Below, one piece after another: positions 1 through 5,555 of a stretch of 6,338 nucleotides of DNA. Location: the NCBI GenBank assembly GCA_038133505.1, contig JAYPTI010000167.1:1-6338 (forward strand). Reading direction: 5' to 3'. A program made the translations under genes and the position numbers. The DNA is from JAYQUR01 sp038133505. Its GTDB lineage: Bacteria; Pseudomonadota; Alphaproteobacteria; MPNO01; UBA830. Under the pieces are notes generated by a model. It was not told the origin of the DNA, did no database searches, and worked only from the letters and a program-made list of their open reading frames with translations. How positions within the stretch are numbered: position 1 is the stretch's first letter; each line of letters opens with the position of its first letter.

Positions 1-1075
1 TCAGCAGCGTCAGCATCGCGGTGCCGCCGTAGGAGATCAGCGGCAGCGGCACGCCGACGACGGGGATCAGCCCCATCACCATGGCGATGTTGATGAACAC
101 GTAGAGGAACAGCATGCTGGTCAGGCCGAGCGCCAGCAGGCGGCCGAAATGGTGCCGCGTGCGGAGCCCGATGGCGAAGCCGTAGATCATGATCAGCAGA
201 TAGAGGCCGAGCAGCGTCAAACCGCCGGCCATCCCCCACTCCTCCGCCAGCATGGTGAAGATGAAGTCGGTCTGCTTTTCGGGCAGGAAGTTCAGGTGGC
301 TCTGCGAGCCCTGCATGAAGCCCTTGCCGAACAGCCCGCCGGAGCCGAGCGCGATCTTGGACTGCAGGATGTGATAGCCGGCGCCGAGCGGGTCGCTCTC
401 GGGATCGAGGAAGGTAAGAACCCGGCGCTGCTGGTACGGCCGCAGCATGCTCCAGACGATCGGCACTGCCCCGCCCGCGGCCGCGAACACGATCGCGAAC
501 TTCCACAGACGCACGCCGGCGACGAACAGCACCGCACCGCCGGTCATGAACAGGAACAGCGCGGTGCCGAGATCGGGCTGCTTGAGAACCAGCGCGCCGG
601 GCACCGCGATCATCAGGATCGGTACGATCAGATAGGTGATGCGATGGACGTACTCGACGGAAAGCCCGTGGAAATAGCGCGCCAGCGCCAGCACGAGACC
701 GACCTTCATCAGCTCCGACGGCTGCAGGCTGATGACGCCGAGGTCGATCCAGCGCTGCGCGCCCATGCCGATGGTGCCGGCGACTTCGACCGCGGCCAGC
801 ATCACCAGCAGCACGCCGTAGATCACGTAGGCGTATCGGTACCAGAAGCGGACATCGATCAGCGCGACCGTGATCAGGAGAGTGAGACCGACCGCAAGGC
901 GCACGGACTGCCGCGTCGCCCAGGGATCCCACGACCCGTTGGCCGCCGAGTAGAGCATCGCGACGCCGACCGCCGAGGTCAGCAGGATCAGAAGCACGAG
1001 CCCCCAGTTGATCTGGAGGAACTTGCGGCCGAGGCTCATGCGGCCGGAACGGGGATCTCCGAAGACGCGGGCCAT
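1..1075 (-). CDS. rodA: Peptidoglycan glycosyltransferase RodA (partial, C-terminus cut by window edge)
   Basis: RodA (also called MrdB) is the SEDS-family inner-membrane glycosyltransferase that polymerises lipid II into glycan strands during elongation, paired with PBP2. The 358 visible codons, read from the ATG at 1075, show the family signatures in order: GAQRWIDLG at residues 105-113, QPSELMK at 118-124, KQPDLGTA at 165-172, PEKQTDFIF at 265-273 and PVVGVPLPLISYGG at 338-351. Asp270 within TDFIF aligns with the catalytic aspartate known for SEDS proteins. Hydrophobic stretches, for example about 23-44 and 57-73, fit the usual multi-pass topology. Family length is about 370-385 residues, so roughly 15-30 C-terminal residues are missing, lost to the window edge rather than to mutation. 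The start shares its A with the TGA of mrdA (TGATG), and a GGCGAG stretch at 1084-1089 could serve as its ribosome binding site. A second ATG at codon 13 is a less likely start. Apart from the cut end I see no defect. Confidence 0.97.
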   Translation of the reverse strand, partial: MARVFGDPRSGRMSLGRKFLQINWGLVLLILLTSAVGVAMLYSAANGSWDPWATRQSVRLAVGLTLLITVALIDVRFWYRYAYVIYGVLLVMLAAVEVAGTIGMGAQRWIDLGVISLQPSELMKVGLVLALARYFHGLSVEYVHRITYLIVPILMIAVPGALVLKQPDLGTALFLFMTGGAVLFVAGVRLWKFAIVFAAAGGAVPIVWSMLRPYQQRRVLTFLDPESDPLGAGYHILQSKIALGSGGLFGKGFMQGSQSHLNFLPEKQTDFIFTMLAEEWGMAGGLTLLGLYLLIMIYGFAIGLRTRHHFGRLLALGLTSMLFLYVFINIAMVMGLIPVVGVPLPLISYGGTAMLTLL

Positions 1076-2955
1076 CAGATATGCTCGCCCTTGTTGCGGC
1101 GCGGCGCCTCGGGCGGCGCATCGTTGCTCGCGGGATCGCGTTTCTGGGTCTCGAGCAGCAGATCGCGCGCAATCGGCGCCGCCACGGCCGACCCGCCGCC
1201 GCCGTGCTCTACCACGACCGCCGCCGCGTATCGCGGGCGGTGCGACGGCGCGAAGCCCACGAACAGCGCGTGATCGCGTTCGCGCCACGGCCGTTCCTCG
1301 TTCTTGAGGACGCGGGTCTCCCGTTCCGCCTTGCTGATGCGCCGGACCTGGGCCGTCCCAGTCTTGCCGGACATTTCCATGCCCTCGGCTGTGATGCGGG
1401 CGCGGTAGGCCGTCCCGCGGTCCGAGTTCGTGACCTGGTACATTCCCTCCCGGACGACTTCGAGCGCGCGTTCGGAAATGCCGAGATCCGGCAACGCAGC
1501 GAGTTCCTTCTGGAGCTTTTCCGCGTCCGTGCGGACGAGTCGCGGCTTGACCGCCTTTTTACCGTTGGCGAGCCGGGCCGTCATGATCGCGAGTTGAAGC
1601 GGCGTCGTCAGGATGAAGCCCTGGCCGATCCCGGATATCAGCGTCTCGCCCTGCTGCCATGGCACGCCGATGACGGCGCGCTTCCACGCCCGTGTCGGAA
1701 CGATCCCGTCCTTTTCGCTCGGCAGGTCGATACCGGTCTTCTCGCCGAGGCCCAGCTTGTTCGCCATCGCGGCGATGCGATCGACGCCGATGCGCTTGGC
1801 GATATCGTAGAAATAGACGTCGCAGGAATGCTGCAGCGCGCCCACCATGTCCTGCCAGCCGTGGCCGTGCTTTTTCCAGCAATGGAACCGCGCGTTGCCC
1901 AGCTGCGTATGGCCGCGGCAGAAGACGCGATGATCGGCCCCCACTACGCCGGCCTCGAGCGCAGCCAGCGCGACCACCATTTTGAAGGTGGAGCCGGGCG
2001 CGTAAAGACCCGAGACGGCCTTGTTGATCAGCGGCATGTACGGGTCGTTGACCAGCGCACGCCACTCGCGCGACGACAGGCCGGTGACGAACGAATTGGG
2101 ATCGAAGCCGGGAACGGACGCCAGCGTGATGATCTCGCCGGTCGCGATGTCGATCACGACTGCCGCCGCACTCTTCATTTCCTTTAGCCGGTCGGCGGCG
2201 AATTTCTGCAGGTCTCGGTCGAGCGTGAGGCGCAAATCGTCGCCCGGCTGGCCTTCCTGCCGCGACAGTTCGCGAATGACGCGGCCGACGACGTTTACCT
2301 CGACCTGGCTGTTCCCCGCCTTGCCGCGCAGGTTGAGGTCGTAGATGCGCTCGACCCCGTTCTTGCCGATCTTGAAGCCGGGGAGTTCGAGCAGCGGATC
2401 GCCGTCGATCTCCTTCTCAGAGACCGCGGACACATATCCCAGCACGTGGGCGAAGTCCTCGGAGAACGGATAGGACCGGCTCTGGCCGACCTCGATCGAA
2501 AGGCCCGGCAGATCGGGCGCGTTCACCTCGATTTTCGAGACTTCGCCCCAGTCGAGGTTCTCGCGAACCGTGATCGGCACGAAACCGCGGCGGCGGCGAA
2601 TCTCGCGCAGGATGCGCTGGCGCTCGTGGTCGCCCAGGGAAATGATACCGGACAACGCGTCGAGCATCGCATCGACGTCGTGCACCTGCTCGGCGACGAG
2701 CGTCACCCGGTAATTTTCCTGGTTGATGGCGAGCGGCCGGCCGTAGCGGTCGAGAATACGCCCGCGCGGCGGCGGCAGAAGACGCAGGTTGATCCGGTTC
2801 TCGTCGGACAGCGTCTTGTATTTCTTCGAGTCTACGACCTGTAGCTGGTACATGCGCCCGGCCAGCACACCGAGCAGCAGGAACTTCGCGCCGCCGAGGA
2901 CCGCGACGCGGCGCGAGAACGACTTGTAGCGGCTGGTATCCCTATACACTGACAT
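1075..2955 (-). CDS. mrdA: Penicillin-binding protein 2 (elongation-specific transpeptidase)
   Basis: PBP2 is the class B penicillin-binding protein that crosslinks new peptidoglycan along the side wall and activates RodA. The 626-residue length is normal for the family. A short cytoplasmic N-terminus is followed by one membrane anchor (about residues 18-37). The conserved PPPRGRILDR segment (61-70) opens the non-catalytic pedestal/dimerisation region, which runs to about 235, and the transpeptidase domain covers about 255-602. All three penicilloyl-serine transferase motifs are intact: STFK with nucleophile Ser322 and Lys325, SCD at 377-379 (the SxN-equivalent motif), and KTG at 531-533. The C-terminal tail after about 605 is polar and proline-rich. 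The ATG at 2955 was chosen because a GAGG lies 7 nt upstream of it and the sequence starts just before a typical N-terminus. The gene overlaps the end of mreD by 14 nt and its stop overlaps the rodA start, consistent with co-translation of PBP2 and RodA. A division-specific PBP3 (FtsI) identity is unlikely given the mre/rodA context. Confidence 0.98.
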   Translation of the reverse strand: MSVYRDTSRYKSFSRRVAVLGGAKFLLLGVLAGRMYQLQVVDSKKYKTLSDENRINLRLLPPPRGRILDRYGRPLAINQENYRVTLVAEQVHDVDAMLDALSGIISLGDHERQRILREIRRRRGFVPITVRENLDWGEVSKIEVNAPDLPGLSIEVGQSRSYPFSEDFAHVLGYVSAVSEKEIDGDPLLELPGFKIGKNGVERIYDLNLRGKAGNSQVEVNVVGRVIRELSRQEGQPGDDLRLTLDRDLQKFAADRLKEMKSAAAVVIDIATGEIITLASVPGFDPNSFVTGLSSREWRALVNDPYMPLINKAVSGLYAPGSTFKMVVALAALEAGVVGADHRVFCRGHTQLGNARFHCWKKHGHGWQDMVGALQHSCDVYFYDIAKRIGVDRIAAMANKLGLGEKTGIDLPSEKDGIVPTRAWKRAVIGVPWQQGETLISGIGQGFILTTPLQLAIMTARLANGKKAVKPRLVRTDAEKLQKELAALPDLGISERALEVVREGMYQVTNSDRGTAYRARITAEGMEMSGKTGTAQVRRISKAERETRVLKNEERPWRERDHALFVGFAPSHRPRYAAAVVVEHGGGGSAVAAPIARDLLLETQKRDPASNDAPPEAPRRNKGEHI

Positions 2956-3469
2956 CGACGGGCCTCAGCAGCGCGTGCTGCAGCCTGGCGAGAAGCCAGG
3001 CCGTAAAGGGGAAGACGCCGATCGTGAATACCCCCTGGAACAGGCCAGGGGACGGATCGATCAGAGAGGCGTTCAGTCCGCAGACGATGATCCAGGCAAG
3101 GAACGCCGCGACGATCGTGACCAGCGCAAAGCAGAACCAGATGACGCCGAACGACTTTCCCTGGAAGAAGGTCCGCTGGGAGACGATCGCCCAATTCGCC
3201 AGCAACAGGATGAGCGCATTCAGACCCACCGGCGAGCCGACGAGAATGTCCTGCCACAGGCCGAGGCTGAACGCCGCGACCGCTGGCATAAGATCGGGCC
3301 GGTAGATAGCCCAGTAGAACACCGTCATCAGGCCGACATTGAACGCTATCTGGCCGTATCCGGGAATCTGGACCGGCAGCGCCGCGAACAGGACGAGCGC
3401 GGCGCTGATGACGAAGGGGGACAGGAGCCGCGCGAAGCGGTCGATGCAGCGGAAGGAACCCGCGACCAT
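2942..3469 (-). CDS. mreD: Rod shape-determining protein MreD
   Basis: MreD is a small polytopic inner-membrane protein of the elongation complex that binds MreC; its biochemical role is poorly defined. The 175-residue product is strongly hydrophobic, with about six candidate membrane segments (roughly 15-33, 41-58, 62-78, 83-97, 107-131 and 145-163). This matches the family, which is usually about 160-175 residues. The frame stays open far upstream across mreC, but that extension is arginine-rich and is only the out-of-frame shadow of mreC. The real start is the ATG at 3469, which shares its A with the mreC stop codon (TGATG). No purine-rich ribosome binding site precedes it, so translation probably depends on ribosomes finishing mreC. 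Its TAG stop lies inside the start of mrdA. The identification rests on hydrophobicity, size and position between mreC and mrdA more than on residue motifs, because MreD is weakly conserved. Confidence 0.95.
   Translation of the reverse strand: MVAGSFRCIDRFARLLSPFVISAALVLFAALPVQIPGYGQIAFNVGLMTVFYWAIYRPDLMPAVAAFSLGLWQDILVGSPVGLNALILLLANWAIVSQRTFFQGKSFGVIWFCFALVTIVAAFLAWIIVCGLNASLIDPSPGLFQGVFTIGVFPFTAWLLARLQHALLRPVDVSV
2963..2966 (-). promoter_or_regulatory. Ribosome binding site of mrdA, inside mreD
   Basis: GAGG on the minus strand lies 7 nt before the mrdA ATG at 2955 and within the last codons of mreD. mrdA thus has its own initiation signal in addition to coupling by overlap. Confidence 0.6.
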
Positions 3470-4350
3470 CAGCGGGCGGGGCGACGTACCGTCGACGGGA
3501 CGATATGCCCGGCCGTTTCTCCGGGGAACGAAGTGACGATGCGGACGTATTCCAGCCGGTCGAAGTCGGCGAACGCCTCGATGCGCATCACGTCGTCGGA
3601 AACGCTGGCGATCCGGCCGACGGGCAGACCCGCCGGGAACACGCCGCCATGGCCCGACGTCACGATCCGGTCGCCGACTTCCAGCCGCGCGTTCGGCGGC
3701 AGGAAGGCGAGCTTCGGCTGCCCGCTGTTGTCGCCGGCAAGAATGGCGCGGATGCGGGTCTTCTCGACGACGACGGGAATGCGGGAGTTGAGGTCGGTAA
3801 TCAGCAGCACGCGGCCGGACTGCCGGCCAGTCTCGGCGACGCGGCCGACAAGGCCGTCGCCGTTGATCACGGCATCGCCCTTCTCGACTCCGGCCTGCGT
3901 GCCGGCGTTGACCAGTACGGAGCGAACGAAGACGCCGCCGGAATCGCCGATCACCCGCGCCGCGGCGAAGCGTGCGCCGGGTTCGGGGATGTAATTGAGC
4001 ATCTTGCGGAAGGTCGAGTTTTCGGCGGCGAGCGCGAGGGCGGCGTTCTGCCATTCGAGGAGCCGCGCGTTCTGCTCGCGCAGGCGCTCGTTGTCCTCGT
4101 AGACGGTGAAGAAGTTGCCGATGCGATCGATGCCCTCGGTCACTGTCGCGATGGGGCGGGAAGCCGCATCCATCACAGGCGCAACGACGTCTACGACGCC
4201 GGTCCGCACCCGTTCAACCACCACCGTTTCCGCCTTGCCCAGCAGCATGATTGCGAATGCCGCCAGGATGAGGAAAAGCAGTGCGAACCGGTGCACCAGC
4301 GCCCGGACGGGCATGGCCACTTTCGCTACTGTTTCAGCGCGCCTGTTCAC
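3469..4350 (-). CDS. mreC: Rod shape-determining protein MreC
   Basis: MreC is a bitopic membrane protein whose periplasmic part binds PBP2 and helps switch on the RodA-PBP2 synthase. The 293-residue product shows the standard layout: a basic cytoplasmic N-terminus, one membrane helix at about 21-38, a coiled-coil stretch at about 83-118 rich in Glu, Gln, Asn, Leu and Ala, and then the paired beta-barrel region at about 125-275. The latter includes typical MreC phrases such as GLVGRV (166-171), LLITDLNSRIPV (182-193), VGDRIVTSGHGG (225-236) and FPAGLPVG (238-245). The start is GTG: an in-frame TGA lies two codons upstream, so nothing longer is possible, and a GGGGGA sits 6 nt before it. A later ATG at codon 13 would also keep the membrane helix and cannot be excluded. 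The stop overlaps the mreD start. The 84-nt gap before it carries the possible CtrA box. Confidence 0.97.
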   Translation of the reverse strand: MNRRAETVAKVAMPVRALVHRFALLFLILAAFAIMLLGKAETVVVERVRTGVVDVVAPVMDAASRPIATVTEGIDRIGNFFTVYEDNERLREQNARLLEWQNAALALAAENSTFRKMLNYIPEPGARFAAARVIGDSGGVFVRSVLVNAGTQAGVEKGDAVINGDGLVGRVAETGRQSGRVLLITDLNSRIPVVVEKTRIRAILAGDNSGQPKLAFLPPNARLEVGDRIVTSGHGGVFPAGLPVGRIASVSDDVMRIEAFADFDRLEYVRIVTSFPGETAGHIVPSTVRRPAR

Positions 4351-4356
4351 GCTTCA

Positions 4357-4362
4357 TCCCCC
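4357..4362 (-). promoter_or_regulatory. Ribosome binding site deciding the GTG start of mreC
   Basis: GGGGGA on the minus strand lies 6 nt upstream of the GTG at 4350. Together with the in-frame TGA two codons upstream, it makes the GTG the best mreC start. Confidence 0.5.
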
Positions 4363-4380
4363 GAAATAATCGCTTACCAC

Positions 4381-4420
4381 AATCGGTCATTTCCGCTTAA
4401 CGAATGGTTAACGACCGATT
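4381..4420. repeat. Inverted repeat flanking the CtrA-like box
   Basis: AATCGGTC (4381-4388) and GACCGATT (4413-4420) are exact 8-nt reverse complements. Between them the inner pair TTAAC (4397-4401) and GTTAA (4407-4411) form a second stem with loop GAATG; 8 nt on one side (4389-4396) and 1 nt on the other (4412) are left unpaired. No T-run follows on the minus strand, so it does not look like an intrinsic terminator. It may be a protein-binding dyad or an mRNA structure between mreB and mreC. Confidence 0.5.
4397..4412 (+). promoter_or_regulatory. Putative CtrA binding site (TTAA-N7-TTAAC) in the mreB-mreC gap
   Basis: The plus strand reads TTAACGAATGGTTAAC, an exact match to the full alphaproteobacterial CtrA consensus TTAA-N7-TTAAC. 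The minus strand also contains TTAA-N7-TTAA, because the two halves form an inverted repeat (TTAAC and GTTAA around a 5-nt spacer). The box is about 46 nt upstream of the mreC GTG start, inside an AT-richer gap. CtrA is the cell-cycle response regulator of Alphaproteobacteria. Activation or repression of a promoter for mreCD-mrdA-rodA is inferred; no convincing -10 element was found to fix a start site. Confidence 0.5.
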
Positions 4421-4428
4421 TCGAATCG
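4416..4428. repeat. Small hairpin with a GANTC site, just downstream of the mreB stop
   Basis: CGATT (4416-4420) and AATCG (4424-4428) are reverse complements with a 3-nt loop. The CGATT arm is shared with the larger inverted repeat at 4381-4420, so in RNA the two structures would exclude each other. GAATC at 4423-4427 fits GANTC, the target of the alphaproteobacterial cell-cycle methylase CcrM, and lies 10 nt from the CtrA-like box. Confidence 0.35.
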
Positions 4429-4434
4429 CTCCGC

Positions 4435-5475
4435 TCAGTACATCGTCGTGAGCACGTTCCTCAGCGTTTTCATCTCCTCGAGACACCGCCCGGTGCCGAG
4501 CACGACGCAGGACAGCGGCTCTTCGGCCAGCGTCACGGGCAGCCCGGTCGCATGGCGCAGAACGAGGTCGATGTTGCCGAGCAGCGCGCCGCCGCCCGTA
4601 AGCACGATGCCCTTGTCGACGATATCCGCCGCAAGTTCCGGCGCCGTATGCTCGAGCGCGACCTTGACCGCCTCGATGATGGCGCTGACCGGTTCTGCCA
4701 GGCTCTCGGCGATCTGGCGCTCGCTGATGACGAGTTCCTTCGGAACGCCGTTCATCAGGTCGCGGCCCTTGATCTCCATCACGCCGCCTTCGCCGTCGGG
4801 CGGCACGCAGGCGGAGCCGATTTCCTTCTTGATCCGCTCGGCGCTGCCTTCGCCGACCAGCAGGTTATGGTTGCGGCGGATGTAGGCGATGATCGCCTCG
4901 TCCATCTTGTCGCCGCCGACGCGGACCGAGCGCGAATAGACGATGCCGCCCAGCGACAGCACCGCGACCTCGGTCGTGCCGCCGCCGATGTCGACGACCA
5001 TCGAACCGGTCGGCTCGGTCACCGGCAGGCCGGCGCCGATCGCGGCGGCCATCGGCTCCTCGATCAGGAACACCCGGCGGGCGCCGGCGCTCTCGGCCGA
5101 TTCCTGGATCGCGCGGCGTTCGACCGCGGTCGAGCCCGACGGCACGCAGACGATGACCTGCGGGCTCGCGAAGCTGCGCCGGTTATGCACCTTGCGGATG
5201 AAGTGCTTGATCATCTCCTCCGCGATTTCGAAGTCGGCGATGACGCCGTCGCGGAGCGGCCGGATGGCCTCGATGTTGCCGGGCGTGCGGCCAAGCATCA
5301 TTTTCGCTTCGTCGCCGACGGCAAGCACCTGCTTGCGGCCCTTGACGTTGGCGATGGCGACCACCGACGGTTCGTTCAGGACGATCCCGCGGCCTTTCAC
5401 GTAGACCAGCGTATTCGCCGTACCCAGGTCGATTGCCATGTCGGCGGACAGGACGCCAAGCAGCTTAGAGAACAT
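4435..5475 (-). CDS. mreB: Rod shape-determining protein MreB (bacterial actin)
   Basis: MreB is the actin-like ATPase that forms curved antiparallel filaments on the inner membrane and orients side-wall synthesis. The 346-residue length matches the family (347 in E. coli). ATP-site motifs are intact: phosphate-1 loop DLGTANT at 16-22, the glutamates in FLIEEPMAAA (Glu139/Glu140, containing the likely catalytic glutamate), phosphate-2 loop DIGGGTTE at 162-169, and the adenosine motif LTGGGALL at 292-299. The first residues, MFSKLLGVLS, look like a short amphipathic membrane-binding segment. The GRTPGNIEAIRPL and SGSTAVERRA stretches are also characteristic. The ATG at 5475 has a GAGGG immediately upstream, and the sequence begins exactly where MreB proteins normally begin. 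It is the first gene of the cluster, separated from leuA by 80 nt and from mreC by 84 nt. MreB rather than DnaK or FtsA is clear from length and context. Confidence 0.99.
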   Translation of the reverse strand: MFSKLLGVLSADMAIDLGTANTLVYVKGRGIVLNEPSVVAIANVKGRKQVLAVGDEAKMMLGRTPGNIEAIRPLRDGVIADFEIAEEMIKHFIRKVHNRRSFASPQVIVCVPSGSTAVERRAIQESAESAGARRVFLIEEPMAAAIGAGLPVTEPTGSMVVDIGGGTTEVAVLSLGGIVYSRSVRVGGDKMDEAIIAYIRRNHNLLVGEGSAERIKKEIGSACVPPDGEGGVMEIKGRDLMNGVPKELVISERQIAESLAEPVSAIIEAVKVALEHTAPELAADIVDKGIVLTGGGALLGNIDLVLRHATGLPVTLAEEPLSCVVLGTGRCLEEMKTLRNVLTTMY

Positions 5476-5478
5476 GAA

Positions 5479-5483
5479 CCCTC
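5479..5483 (-). promoter_or_regulatory. Ribosome binding site of mreB
   Basis: GAGGG on the minus strand lies 3 nt before the mreB ATG (4 nt if only GAGG pairs). The spacing is short but the match is strong, and it supports the start at 5475. Confidence 0.6.
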
Positions 5484-5510
5484 ACATATTCCTCGATCTA
5501 ACGGTCGCGG

Positions 5511-5543
5511 TGCCGGCCCCGTCATCCCTACCCGGGACCGGCA
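5511..5543 (-). terminator. GC-rich hairpin between leuA and mreB (possible terminator or processing stem)
   Basis: On the minus strand a 10-bp stem (arms 5543-5534 and 5520-5511) with one G-U wobble closes a 13-nt loop; the arms are TGCCGGTCCC and GGGGCCGGCA. It starts 12 nt past the leuA stop, where a transcript end would be expected. No T-tract follows: the next bases are CCGCGACCG. It is therefore not a canonical intrinsic terminator; an imperfect terminator or an RNA 3'-end stabilising stem are both possible. Confidence 0.4.
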
Positions 5544-5555
5544 TCGCGGATTTCA

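Noticed and set aside
149..1273. A 374-residue plus-strand open frame opposite rodA
   Set aside because: It lies entirely antisense to rodA and the end of mrdA, whose motifs are unmistakable. Its low-complexity Asp/Glu/His/Arg/Gln composition is typical of a shadow frame.
1081..2187. A 368-residue plus-strand open frame opposite mrdA
   Set aside because: It is antisense to the transpeptidase domain of PBP2, with no recognisable motif or ribosome binding site.
3470..4054. An N-terminal extension of mreD by about 195 residues in the same frame
   Set aside because: The extension is arginine-rich and overlaps mreC in another frame. The MreD family is about 160-175 residues and the ATG at 3469 gives exactly that.
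4351..4434. A sigma-70-type promoter for mreC with explicit -35 and -10 boxes
   Set aside because: Candidates near the CtrA-like box, such as GGTAAG or GATTAT on the minus strand, have poor sequence or wrong spacing, so no specific promoter is called.
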